From: Rhodococcus_F sp040656415
GTDB taxonomy: Bacteria; Actinomycetota; Actinomycetes; Mycobacteriales; Mycobacteriaceae
NCBI RefSeq assembly: GCF_040656415.1
Contig: NZ_JBFAMC010000005.1
Location: 186,001 to 250,000, forward strand
Direction of reading: 5' to 3'
DNA: 64,000 nt
The notes under the pieces are model-generated. The model saw nothing but the letters and a program-made list of their open reading frames with translations, was not told the origin of the DNA and ran no database searches. The position numbers were made by a program, and so were the translations under genes. Positions 55,743 through 64,000 of this stretch are shown one piece after another (within the stretch, counting starts at the first letter, position 1; each line of letters begins with the position of its first letter).

Positions 55743-56054
55743 CTACGACTGCTGCAATGCGGCGATCACGTGGTCGACCGTCGGCGATCCGGCCAACCCC
55801 TCGGGCGTCCGATACAGCCGGCACGAAAGGCCCACGGCCGCGGACGGGTCGTCGAACAGGTCAACCCCGTCGACAAATACAGTGGGTGAGCCTCGAAACC
55901 CCATTCGGTGCGCTTGTTCATCGGATTCGATTGCAAGCAAATTGATTTCGACGTTGCTGTGGCCGAGCCGATCCAGTGCTTCACGCACGCGCACCTCGGC
56001 GATCTCCCGATGCGGACAACCCTCCGTGTACGCCACTGCTACGTGCATGGTCAT
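55743..56054 (-). CDS. Thioredoxin-fold protein of the arsenic operon
   Basis: A 103-aa thioredoxin-like protein with CPHR (Cys13) at the active site, only one cysteine there, and the cis-Pro segment GFRGSPTVFVDGVDLF. It overlaps arsC by four bases and closes the operon. Often found with actinobacterial ars genes; it may help regenerate ArsC or carry arsenic-thiol adducts. A start two codons later (MHV) is possible. The single cysteine suggests a mycoredoxin-like monothiol role, which is inference. Confidence 0.75.
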   Translation of the reverse strand: MTMHVAVAYTEGCPHREIAEVRVREALDRLGHSNVEINLLAIESDEQAHRMGFRGSPTVFVDGVDLFDDPSAAVGLSCRLYRTPEGLAGSPTVDHVIAALQQS

Positions 56055-56470
56055 GGTTTCCGATGTCCCAACTCGACGGCGAGTTCGTTGACACGGGCTG
56101 CGATGTCGTCCCGGACCAGGCGCATCCGTTCGATGCCCTCGATGCCGCGTTCGGACGGTTCGCCCGTGTCCCAGTTCTCGAACCGAGTACCCGGAACGGA
56201 TTCGACGTGCGCCTCGCGACCGAGCGTGACCACCAGGTCGACGTCGCGGATCATCTGAGGGTCGACCGATGTAGGGGTCTCGCCGGTGATATCGACGCCC
56301 ACCTCGAGCAGCGCCTCGGCCGACAGCGCATTGACCGCGGTGCCCGGCTTGGTACCGGCGGAGTACACGTCGACAGCCTCACCGGCAGCCTTGCGCATCA
56401 GCCCGGCCGCCATCTGGGACTTTCCGCCGTTCTTGACACACACGAACAACACGCTCGGGTTCTCGGACAT
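56051..56470 (-). CDS. arsC: Arsenate reductase, low-molecular-weight phosphatase fold
   Basis: A 139-aa arsenate reductase. P-loop FVCVKNGGKSQMAA has Cys11 and a lysine (Lys17) where the family usually has arginine (CxxNxxRS). Actinobacterial mycothiol/mycoredoxin-dependent ArsC share this fold. ATG at 56470 follows AAAGGA; the frame extends to 56530 but lies in the gap after acr3. Fifty-six bases after acr3; overlaps the thioredoxin-like gene by four bases. It reduces arsenate to arsenite for export by Acr3. Confidence 0.88.
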   Translation of the reverse strand: MSENPSVLFVCVKNGGKSQMAAGLMRKAAGEAVDVYSAGTKPGTAVNALSAEALLEVGVDITGETPTSVDPQMIRDVDLVVTLGREAHVESVPGTRFENWDTGEPSERGIEGIERMRLVRDDIAARVNELAVELGHRKP

Positions 56471-56526
56471 GACGATCCTTTCGATCAGGGCATCGGCAGC
56501 TCCGCATCGAGCAGAACGCTTTTGCA

Positions 56527-57633
56527 TCAAGGCTTCTTGACCAAGGATGCCGATGCGGGCGCGAATTCAGCCGAGTGGGCGAAGCGCTTGCGCAGTGCCA
56601 AGGATACGTAGACCAGTCCCACCAGGACGGGGACCTCGATCAATGGCCCGACCACCCCAGCCAATGCCTGCCCTGACGTTGCTCCATAGGTGGCGATCGC
56701 TACAGCAATGGCCAATTCGAAGTTGTTGCCCGCGGCGGTGAACGCCAAAGTGGTGGTTCGCTCGTATCCGAGACGTGTGACGGCACCGAAAAGGTAGCCG
56801 CCGCACCACATGATTGCGAAGTACACCAGCAGTGGGACCGCGATCCTGACCACGTCGAGGGGCCGGGAGGAGATCTGATCACCCTGCAGTGCAAAGAGCA
56901 CCACAATCGTGAAGAGCAAACCGTACATCGCCCACGGGCCGATTCTGGGGATGAACGTCGACTCGTACCAGGTCCTGCCCTTGATCCCTTCACCGTAGCG
57001 ACGGGTCAGGTATCCGGCGAGCAGCGGGATTCCGAGGAAGATGAGCACCGACTTCGCGATCTGCCACGGTGAGGTGTCGATGGTGGTCTGTTGGAGGCCG
57101 AGCCAACCGGGGAGGATCGACAGGTAGAACCAACCGAGGACAGCGAACATGATCACCTGGAAGATCGAGTTCAGGGCAACGAGGACGGCGGCAGCCTCGC
57201 GGTCGCCGCGCGCGAGGTCGTTCCAGATGATCACCATCGCGATGCACCGGGCGAGGCCGACGATGATCAGACCGGTGCGGTATTCGGGCAGGTCCGGCAG
57301 CAGCAACCAAGCCAGAGCGAACATCAGTGCCGGGCCGAACACCCAGTTCAGCAGTAGTGACCCGATGAGTAGTTTGCGGTCGCCGGTGACGGTGTCGAGG
57401 CGGTCGTAGCGCACTTTTGCGAGCACCGGATACATCATTATCAGCAGGCCGAGAGCGATCGGCAGCGAGATGCCGTCGATCTCCATGGCGCTCAGTGCGT
57501 CGTCGAGTTCCGGGATCGTCCGGCCCAGGAACAGACCCGCGACCATGGCGATGCCGATCCAGACCGGGAGGAACCGGTCGAGGTTGGACAGTTTGTCTAC
57601 AACGGGAGTGCGTGCGGTGCTGGCCACGCTCAC
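56527..57633 (-). CDS. acr3: Arsenite efflux permease, ACR3 family
   Basis: A 368-aa ten-helix transporter that exports arsenite. ACR3 landmarks: PVLAKVRYDRL near residues 69-79, GLARCIAMVIIWNDLA with the essential Cys130, and AAGNNFELAIAVAIA. ATG overlaps the arsR stop by four bases, so expression is coupled to the repressor. Length normal. Confidence 0.94.
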   Translation of the reverse strand: MSVASTARTPVVDKLSNLDRFLPVWIGIAMVAGLFLGRTIPELDDALSAMEIDGISLPIALGLLIMMYPVLAKVRYDRLDTVTGDRKLLIGSLLLNWVFGPALMFALAWLLLPDLPEYRTGLIIVGLARCIAMVIIWNDLARGDREAAAVLVALNSIFQVIMFAVLGWFYLSILPGWLGLQQTTIDTSPWQIAKSVLIFLGIPLLAGYLTRRYGEGIKGRTWYESTFIPRIGPWAMYGLLFTIVVLFALQGDQISSRPLDVVRIAVPLLVYFAIMWCGGYLFGAVTRLGYERTTTLAFTAAGNNFELAIAVAIATYGATSGQALAGVVGPLIEVPVLVGLVYVSLALRKRFAHSAEFAPASASLVKKP

Positions 57634-58016
57634 GACGACCCCTCAGCACACGCCTCGGACTGCACTGCGGGGCCGGGTTCGGCGCGCAATACGGCGCACA
57701 GTTGCTGCAGAGCCGAGGGATTCGCCCAGTAGTAAACCCAGGTTCCCCGTCGCTCACAGTCCAGCAATCCCGCTTCCCGGAGCACCTTCAAGTGGTGTGA
57801 GATCGTCGGCTGGGACAGATCGAACGACTCGGAAATGTCGCATACACAGGCTTCGCCGCCGGGGTGGCTGGCAACCAGACTCAGCAACCGGAGTCGAACC
57901 GGGTCTCCGAGCGCCTTGAACATCCGGGCCAGCCCACCAGCCCAGTCTTCGGTCAACGGTTCTCGCACCAAGGGCGAACAACATGCGCCAGTCGCCGGCA
58001 ACACCTGATTCGACAT
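57630..58016 (-). CDS. arsR: ArsR-type arsenic-responsive repressor
   Basis: A 128-aa winged-helix repressor. DNA-recognition helix SQPTISHHLKVLREAGLL (residues about 68-85). Metal sensors: Cys12-Cys13 near the N-terminus and Cys57, Cys59 (EACVCDIS), an arrangement close to the Corynebacterium-type ArsR that uses an N-terminal cysteine pair plus one in the helix. Its operator lies directly against the start codon. First gene of arsR-acr3-arsC-trx. Confidence 0.92.
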   Translation of the reverse strand: MSNQVLPATGACCSPLVREPLTEDWAGGLARMFKALGDPVRLRLLSLVASHPGGEACVCDISESFDLSQPTISHHLKVLREAGLLDCERRGTWVYYWANPSALQQLCAVLRAEPGPAVQSEACAEGSS

Positions 58017-58018
58017 TC

Positions 58019-58038
58019 GTCAATATTGACAGATATCT
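58019..58038. promoter_or_regulatory. ArsR operator
   Basis: Perfect palindrome GTCAATATTGAC (58019-58030) followed by AGATATCT (58031-58038), two bases in front of arsR. A/T-rich dyads of this kind are the usual ArsR targets. Confidence 0.65.
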
Positions 58039-58201
58039 AATCAACCCGCCAGCCTCGTGATCCATGACCTGTCGCAAGCGCAGCGATCGATATCTGTGGT
58101 CGACTACAGGTTCGTCGCCACATCGCGCGATACGCCGCCGACTCGAGTTGAAGTAAGACGCGCCGCAGGTAGGAAACTTCGGAATCCCGAGAAAAGACCG
58201 A

Positions 58202-58207
58202 TAGCCT
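58202..58207 (+). promoter_or_regulatory. -10 box for a leaderless tetR transcript
   Basis: TAGCCT followed by six bases and GTG 58214. Confidence 0.4.
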
Positions 58208-58213
58208 GGGGCT

Positions 58214-58915
58214 GTGGAGTCTTCAGCTAGCAATCACGCGCCACACCGCATGGACCCAGCGTTGGAATTGCAGTCGGACCCGCAGGAGTTGATGCCTCGC
58301 AAGCGTCCGATCCAGGAACGTAGTCGCCGCAAGTTCGACGCACTTCTCGCTGCTTCACGAGAGTTGCTGGTGGAAGTAGGCTTCGAATCGTTCACCTGCG
58401 AAGAAGTAGCAGCCCGCGCCGATGTCCCTATCGGAACGCTCTATCAGTTCTTCGCAAACAAGTACGTGATCGTGTGCGAACTGAACAGGCAGGACCTCGT
58501 CGGTGTCCAGCACGAGCTCGCACAGTTCAACGGTGAGGTCCCGTCCCTCGACTGGCTGAGGTTTCTCAATTCCTTCGTCGATCACCTGGCGGGACTGTGG
58601 ACCTCAGACCCGTCGAGGCGAGCGGTGTGGCTGGCGATGCAGTCGACGCCCTCGACCCGCGCCACCGGGGCACTCCACGAGAAAGCACTCGCGGAACAAA
58701 TCTCCCGGATGCTTGCACCGCTCACCCCGCATACGTTGCGCGAGCGGCGCAAAATGATGGCGGAAGTCCTGGTCCACGTCGTGTACTCGATGCTCAATTT
58801 CTCAGTGCAGGACAATCAGAGCCATGCGGACGCCGTCGCCGAACTCAAACGGCTCATGGGGGCATACCTGCTGGTCGCCGAGAAGGAATCACGGTCGTCC
58901 GCACCCAAGTCATAG
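58214..58915 (+). CDS. TetR family regulator facing acpS-fas
   Basis: A 233-aa regulator with a TetR helix-turn-helix (FTCEEVAARADVPIGTLYQFFANK, residues about 60-83) and a helical ligand domain. The start is uncertain: GTG at 58214 has a TAGCCT box six bases upstream (leaderless), while ATG at 58292 has GGAG close before it and gives 207 aa, nearer the family mean. It ends three bases before the acpS stop on the opposite strand. It may regulate fatty acid synthesis like FasR, but FasR itself is encoded elsewhere in M. tuberculosis, so this is only a suggestion. Confidence 0.82.
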   Translation: MESSASNHAPHRMDPALELQSDPQELMPRKRPIQERSRRKFDALLAASRELLVEVGFESFTCEEVAARADVPIGTLYQFFANKYVIVCELNRQDLVGVQHELAQFNGEVPSLDWLRFLNSFVDHLAGLWTSDPSRRAVWLAMQSTPSTRATGALHEKALAEQISRMLAPLTPHTLRERRKMMAEVLVHVVYSMLNFSVQDNQSHADAVAELKRLMGAYLLVAEKESRSSAPKS

Positions 58916-58918
58916 CCG

Positions 58919-59341
58919 TCACGGTGACTCGGTAGCGGCGGTGCCGTCACATGACTCGATCACGGCGAACGCACCGGCCATGTCTCCGTCATGAGTGAGG
59001 GATATGTGAATTTTCGTGTCCGACAGATGCTTGGCGACGTCTCCGAGTAGACGAATGCTAGGTCGCCCCCACGCATCGGTCACCACCTCGATCATGTGAT
59101 GGACCGCCTCGGGCAGCACCGGCGGGCCGGCGAAGAGAGAAGTGGACCAAGCCTTGATCACTGCCTCCTTCGCGGCCCACCGGGCGGCGAAATGCCTGGC
59201 CGGATCGGAGGTCCGGGTCGCGGCGTCTCGGCGCTCGCCCGGCGTGAAGTTGTCGAGCATGGCCGTTCCCGGCCGGTCCATCTGCTCGGCGAACTCCGAC
59301 ACCGTCACGAGGTCGAAGCCGATCCCCAGAACTCCCATCAC
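58919..59341 (-). CDS. acpS: Holo-[acyl-carrier-protein] synthase
   Basis: A 140-aa phosphopantetheinyl transferase that arms the ACP domain of FAS I. Magnesium ligands Asp10 (GIGFDLV) and Glu59 (AAKEAVIKA) are present, as is the LTHDGDMAGAFAV end. Directly follows fas (three bases), as Rv2523c-Rv2524c. Starts ATG-ATG; either is possible. Confidence 0.94.
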   Translation of the reverse strand: MMGVLGIGFDLVTVSEFAEQMDRPGTAMLDNFTPGERRDAATRTSDPARHFAARWAAKEAVIKAWSTSLFAGPPVLPEAVHHMIEVVTDAWGRPSIRLLGDVAKHLSDTKIHISLTHDGDMAGAFAVIESCDGTAATESP

Positions 59342-59344
59342 AAC

Positions 59345-62300
59345 CTACTTGCAGCCGGGCAAGCCCGAGCTGTAGACGTCGCCTTCTCCCAAGCGCGCAG
59401 TCTCGGTCAGCAGAACGTCCGCCTCGAGCTGACGGGACGCCGAAGCCGGGACGTCGTCGCCACCGAAACGGCGATCGGCCGGACGCTCGAACAGGCTGCC
59501 GCCCCCACACATCGCCCGAGCCAGGCGACGCTGACCCTCCAGGGTGCGCTGTCCGGCCTGCTCGAGATAAGCCGCTCGCACGCCGGACGGGATCGCCTCG
59601 ACGAACGCCTGCGGGTGTACCACCGCGATCATGCCGGATACGTGCCCGAAGCCGAGGCTGGTCAACAGACCTGCCCGGAGCGGAAGGTGCTCTCCGAAAC
59701 GCAGCGGCTCCCGAGCCCACACGAGATGCTCGTACTCGGACATCTTCTCGTCGACGCAATCGAGGCTGCGGTTCGGTGGGACGACGCCCTGGGCAAGCAC
59801 CTGGCAGAGACCGATCAGCTGGAACGCTGCGGCACCACCCTTGGCGTGTCCGGTGAGACTCTTCTGCGAGATGACGAACAGCGGTGCACCTTCGCTGCGG
59901 CCGAGTGCACTGGCCAGGCGTTCGTGCAACTCCGACTCGTTCGGGTCATTGGCGGCGGTGGAGGTGTCGTGCTTGGAGATCACCGAGATGTCGTCTGAGC
60001 TCACCCCGAGCTTGCCGAGCGATCGGGCAAGTTCGGAATCCACTCCCCCGCGACCGGCACCGAGCGCACCGATTCCGGGAGCCGGGATCGACGTGTGGAC
60101 ACCGTCGGCAAACGAATTGGCGTAAGCGACGACACCGAGGACGGGCAGCCCCATCTCGAGCGCCAGATCGCCGCGCGCGAGCAGGACGGTTCCGCCGCCC
60201 TGAGACTCGACGAACCCGCCGCGTCGGCGGTCGTTGGCCCGCGAGAATCGGCGGTCGTCTATGCCCTTGGTCCGCATGTCATCGGTATCGGCCGTCGCGG
60301 ACATGTCGCCGAATCCGACGATGCCCTCGATCCCGAGATCGTCGAACCCTCCGGCAACCACGAGTTGGGCTTTCCCGAGCTTGATCTTGTCGACGCCCTC
60401 CTCCACCGAGACCGCGGCGGTGGCACATGCTGCAACCGGATGGACCATGGCGCCGTAGCCACCGACGTAGGACTGAACAACGTGCGCCGCAATCACATTC
60501 GGCAACGCCTCCTGCAAGATGTCGTTCGGCCGGCTCTCGCCGAGAAGCGTGTCGACGTACAGCGACCTCATCGACGTCATACCGCCCATACCGGTGCCCT
60601 GGGTGTTGGCGACCAGCGAGGGATGCACCCACCGCAGCAGCTCGCTGGGTGTGAATCCTCCGGTGAGGAACGCGTCGACCGTGGCGACGATGTTCCACAG
60701 GCCCACCCGGTCGACGGACTCGGCCATGTCGGCCGGGATGCCCCACTTGGTGACATCGAACCCGGCCGGGATCTGCCCACCCACACTGCGCGAGAGCTTC
60801 ATCTTGCGGGGCACGCGGATCTCGGTACCCGCACGGCGGGTGACCTGCCAGTCACCGCTGTCCGGTACCTGGGTTGCGACCGTGTTCTCCGGGTCGGCCT
60901 CGACGAAGCTCAGCGCCTCCGCCTCGCTGCTGACGACAAAGCTCAGATCCTTGTCGAGGAACACCGACGTCAGCAGGGGTGAGGTGTTCTCGACCATCGC
61001 CCCGTCGTCCTCGTAGCGGCGGATGCCGCAGCGCTCGACGACCGTGTCGTGATACCGATCGGCAATCTCTGCCTCTGGAACCAGTTCTCCGCTCTCGGTG
61101 TCGTACCAGCCGGGTGCAGGCGTGGACTCCCACACAACCAGTCCGGTGTTCCAGGCAAGCTCGAGAACTCCTGCGGCCGAGAGTTCTTCGTCGACCTCCA
61201 TCTCGAAGCGGGTGCGTGCGGAACCGAACGGACCGAGTTCACCAGCGCCCACGATGACGACGAGGTCTTCGGGAGCCGCAGTTACTTCCGGCCAATGCGT
61301 CGCTACCGACTCGGCGAGCCGCGGGGGTGCCGGCAGAGCAGCGATCGTGTCGGATTCGGCGGCACTGTCGTCGCCGACGTCTACCGCTGCCGCTTGCTGA
61401 GCCTGCTTTGCCAGGGTCGGCAAGTCCAGATTCGCCTGGGCAAGTCCGCCGGTCAGGTCGGCCGCCAGCGGATCGGTGGAGGCCAGGCGACGCGCCTCCG
61501 GCTCGCACCACTGCAGCAGTTCGGTAGCCATTTCCCGCGTGGACCAGGTGCGCACCCCGGCACTTTCGACCGCTTCGACCAGGGGATCGTTGCCGCCCAT
61601 CAAACCGGTTCCGCGGACCCAGCCGATGAGAGCATGCACCAGCGTGACACGTTCAGCCCAGCTCCGCTCCGCCTTCCAGCGAGCGACGATGGCGTCGAGC
61701 GCGGCCTTGGCCTCGCCGTACGCACCGTCGCCACCGAACAGACCGCGGTTGGGAGAACCGGGCAGCACCACGTGCAGGTGGGTGTCGACGTCCCTGTCGT
61801 AACCGATCTTCCCCAGTCCGCCGATCAGGCGTTCCACCGACCACAGGAGCACGCGCATTTCCATTTCGGCGCGAGCACCGGCATCGGCAAGATCACCCGC
61901 CACCCGAGGTGCGGCGAACGGGAACAGGAGCGTCGGGGTTGCAGCTTCTTTGACGAGCTTCTTCGCCCCACCAGCGGTCTCGTACTGAGCGTCACCGATC
62001 CACGCGATGAGCGCGTCGATGTCGGTGTAAGAGGCCATGTTCGCGGGGACCACCCAGAGGGCGGCACCGGCACGAGCGTGGCTGCGGTAGAGGTCACGGT
62101 AAAAGTGCAGCCGCTCGTCGTCGAGACGTGACGTGGTCGCGAAGACGGTAGCACCGCCCGCGAGCAGTTCCCCCACAACCGCGGCCGCGATGGAACCCTT
62201 GCTGGCACCGGTGACGACGGCGACCTCGTCGGCCCATTCGCCCGTCGCGTCGTCGGTGGCGACCGCCGCCTCTGCGATACGCACGTATGTGTCGGCGAGT

Positions 62301-64000
62301 GTTGTACGGCCCTCGTGTATCGCGCGAGCCTGCCACCACTGTGCATGCGCCGCGACCGATTTTCCGGCACCTTCGAAGCTCTCGACGCCGAGCGGCTCCG
62401 AGGACACCGGGACGGCGTCTCCTTCCGCCTCACCCGACCGAATCCACATGCGGGCCAGATCTTCACGTGCGGTGGCCCAGCGGTCGTCGAGCAGCACCGC
62501 CTTGGCGCCGTCGAACACCGGAGCGACCAGACGCGGCCAATCGGAACCTAGTTCCGCGGACACCAGGTCGATCAGTTCGGTGTCGGTCGGCTGCAAGGTC
62601 GTTGCCGTTTCGTCGGCGAGACCGAGTTGCTCGAGCACCAACCGGGCAGCCGAAGCCAACACGCCATCGCGGCCCGTGATGTGTGCGGTGAATTCGTCGA
62701 GCGCGGCGGCGTCCACGGTGCCACCACCGCCGCCACCCGCGGATGGGAGAGAGACACTGATTCCTCGACGCGCCGCCACGGAGGCCACGGCGCCGTCGAT
62801 GATGGCGTCCACTGCGGCGCCGTCGGCAAGACCGCCACCGGCGAGGCCACCGAGTTCACCGCCACGGATGCTGGAACCGTCACGAGTTCCGAGCGCCACT
62901 TCGGCGGTGACATGGTGCGCCCAGCCGTCGCCGAGTTCCCAGACCTTCTTGACACGGTCCGCAACCGCTGTGGGACGACGACCCGAAGGGCCGAAGACCT
63001 TTCGGAGGTGATCGGTGATCGAATCGGACAACACCGGGCCGAAGGGCTTGTATGTGCGCGCCAAGGAGTCGACGGTGCCGGCCAGCGAGCGCATATCGGC
63101 GTCGGCGGCGCCGTCGATGGCACCGAGCGAGAGTTCGGAGCCGAGGTCGACGAGCAACTGGTTCCGTCGCGAAGACACGCCATCGCAGAGCGCCTCGATC
63201 GTGTCGGCGGGACCGATCTGATCGGGACGCAGCTTGGTCCACAAGCTGATCAAGACTTCAGTGGCATCGGCAGCCTTGAACGCGATGTCGTCGGGACGCG
63301 GCCCGCCGGATGCAGCGGCAACTGGAGCGCTTGGAACCGCTGGCGCGAGCGCAGGTGCTTCCGGCGCAGTACCGTTGTCCGGCGCCTCACCGGCCTCGTC
63401 CTCCTCGGTCGGGGCCGGATCGACATCGGTGGCGTAGACGACGGATGCCTCACGTTCGATGTTGAGAACCTCGACAGGGTGACCGAAGCGATCCGGCAGC
63501 TTCAGCGTCTGCGTCGCCAGGTTCGCGACCGTGGGGACCGCGCCGAGGCCGATCTCCACGAAACGCTCGACACCCAATCCACCATCGGATTCATCCGCGA
63601 ACAACAGATCCTGCGTCTCGATCCACCGCACCGGGCTGGCGAACTGCCAGGCCAGAAGTTCGATGAGAAGCAGGCGGGTGAGTTCGACCGGGTTGTTCGC
63701 CCACGAGTCGAATTCTTCGAGCACATTCTCGAGGGGCTTCGAAGGAACGAGGTCGGCGATCTCCTGCACGAACTCCCTCTCGAGGGAGAACGGCTTGGGT
63801 ACGAGGTTCGGGATGTATCGCCCGACCAGAATCGCCGGGTCGATCTCCTGCGGAAGGAGTTCCTCGAGCCGACCGCGGAAATCGTCGACGCCATTACGCA
63901 GCACCGTCGAGTGGAACGGGACATCGATTCCAGGAACCTGGATGTACGCGCGCTTGCCGCCGAAAGCCTCACGACGGGTATCGATTTCCTTTTCGAGCGC
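59345..64000 (-). CDS. fas: Type I fatty acid synthase, C-terminal part (5' end outside window)
   Basis: The last 1551 residues of a large multifunctional FAS I that makes the C16-C26 acyl-CoAs used for phospholipids and mycolate branches. The frame enters from the right edge, and an internal GTG at 63904 is not the start. Order seen: end of the malonyl/palmitoyl transferase (YIQVPGIDVPFHS), an Ala/Pro linker, ACP with the fungal-type phosphopantetheine region DGVSSRRNQ (Ser about 276 of the visible part), ketoreductase, and ketosynthase with active-site Cys in AACATAAV (codon at 60425-60427). C-terminus ends SSGLPGCK. Same order as M. tuberculosis Fas. Co-transcribed with acpS. Confidence 0.96.
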   Translation of the reverse strand, partial: ALEKEIDTRREAFGGKRAYIQVPGIDVPFHSTVLRNGVDDFRGRLEELLPQEIDPAILVGRYIPNLVPKPFSLEREFVQEIADLVPSKPLENVLEEFDSWANNPVELTRLLLIELLAWQFASPVRWIETQDLLFADESDGGLGVERFVEIGLGAVPTVANLATQTLKLPDRFGHPVEVLNIEREASVVYATDVDPAPTEEDEAGEAPDNGTAPEAPALAPAVPSAPVAAASGGPRPDDIAFKAADATEVLISLWTKLRPDQIGPADTIEALCDGVSSRRNQLLVDLGSELSLGAIDGAADADMRSLAGTVDSLARTYKPFGPVLSDSITDHLRKVFGPSGRRPTAVADRVKKVWELGDGWAHHVTAEVALGTRDGSSIRGGELGGLAGGGLADGAAVDAIIDGAVASVAARRGISVSLPSAGGGGGGTVDAAALDEFTAHITGRDGVLASAARLVLEQLGLADETATTLQPTDTELIDLVSAELGSDWPRLVAPVFDGAKAVLLDDRWATAREDLARMWIRSGEAEGDAVPVSSEPLGVESFEGAGKSVAAHAQWWQARAIHEGRTTLADTYVRIAEAAVATDDATGEWADEVAVVTGASKGSIAAAVVGELLAGGATVFATTSRLDDERLHFYRDLYRSHARAGAALWVVPANMASYTDIDALIAWIGDAQYETAGGAKKLVKEAATPTLLFPFAAPRVAGDLADAGARAEMEMRVLLWSVERLIGGLGKIGYDRDVDTHLHVVLPGSPNRGLFGGDGAYGEAKAALDAIVARWKAERSWAERVTLVHALIGWVRGTGLMGGNDPLVEAVESAGVRTWSTREMATELLQWCEPEARRLASTDPLAADLTGGLAQANLDLPTLAKQAQQAAAVDVGDDSAAESDTIAALPAPPRLAESVATHWPEVTAAPEDLVVIVGAGELGPFGSARTRFEMEVDEELSAAGVLELAWNTGLVVWESTPAPGWYDTESGELVPEAEIADRYHDTVVERCGIRRYEDDGAMVENTSPLLTSVFLDKDLSFVVSSEAEALSFVEADPENTVATQVPDSGDWQVTRRAGTEIRVPRKMKLSRSVGGQIPAGFDVTKWGIPADMAESVDRVGLWNIVATVDAFLTGGFTPSELLRWVHPSLVANTQGTGMGGMTSMRSLYVDTLLGESRPNDILQEALPNVIAAHVVQSYVGGYGAMVHPVAACATAAVSVEEGVDKIKLGKAQLVVAGGFDDLGIEGIVGFGDMSATADTDDMRTKGIDDRRFSRANDRRRGGFVESQGGGTVLLARGDLALEMGLPVLGVVAYANSFADGVHTSIPAPGIGALGAGRGGVDSELARSLGKLGVSSDDISVISKHDTSTAANDPNESELHERLASALGRSEGAPLFVISQKSLTGHAKGGAAAFQLIGLCQVLAQGVVPPNRSLDCVDEKMSEYEHLVWAREPLRFGEHLPLRAGLLTSLGFGHVSGMIAVVHPQAFVEAIPSGVRAAYLEQAGQRTLEGQRRLARAMCGGGSLFERPADRRFGGDDVPASASRQLEADVLLTETARLGEGDVYSSGLPGCK

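Overview
This is a high-G+C actinobacterial chromosome segment, most likely from Rhodococcus or a close Nocardiaceae relative. Three things point there: a fused pcaL inside a pcaHGBLRF cluster divergent from pcaIJ; a gene order from clpX to fas that follows the Mycobacterium tuberculosis Rv2457c to Rv2524c backbone; and mycolic-acid lineage genes (type I fas with acpS, a cmrA-like mycolate reductase, an LdtMt2-like L,D-transpeptidase, the large NAD-dependent glutamate dehydrogenase, mycothiol-linked oxidoreductases). Assignments rest on reading the translations and recalling family motifs and synteny; no database search was run.

Layout. 1-1066: 5' part of a siderophore-binding lipoprotein with an IdeR-like iron box. 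1063-8646: the complete protocatechuate branch of the beta-ketoadipate pathway (pcaJI on minus; pcaHGBLRF on plus), with an IclR regulator and a three-repeat operator in the divergent gap. 8703-13577: aroQ, clpX, clpP2-clpP1 and tig on minus. 13641-13922: tRNA-Pro and tRNA-Gly. 14123-26876: repeat-bearing membrane protein, nei, rpiB, a tandem duplication of a mycothiol-type DsbA-fold gene with a broken copy of the neighbouring flavin reductase, pepN, a DUF5130-like gene, ctaJ-like gene, HNH nuclease, glbO, alpha-glucosidase and small conserved genes. 26878-36813: gdh, thioesterase, ettA, ssb-like gene and a CopD-CtaG fusion.

36984-47085: tRNA-Arg followed by a lower-G+C stretch with orphan small genes, a Tat-exported catalase-family peroxidase paired with a cytochrome b561 and preceded by an overlapping small ORF, an alpha/beta hydrolase, a membrane protein, MFS transporter/PadR divergent pair, fadH and cmrA. 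47082-51444: GntR regulator divergent from a three-gene sugar ABC importer that ends in a strong terminator. 51622-55703: orn, tRNA-His, a tautomerase-like gene, L,D-transpeptidase, tRNA-Lys, a DUF3618 gene and bcp. 55743-58016: arsenic operon arsR-acr3-arsC-thioredoxin-like. 58214-64000: TetR regulator, acpS and the 3' two-thirds of the visible type I fas, which leaves the window at its right edge.

The main functional units are aromatic-acid catabolism to acetyl-CoA and succinyl-CoA, Clp proteolysis, redox defence (mycothiol-type enzymes, Bcp, peroxidase/b561 pair, arsenic detoxification) and fatty acid/mycolate synthesis. The most notable less-explained signals are the peroxidase/b561/uORF locus, the roughly 990-bp tandem duplication around 16.3-18.2 kb, and a recurring TAnnnT box 6-8 bases before start codons that suggests leaderless transcripts.
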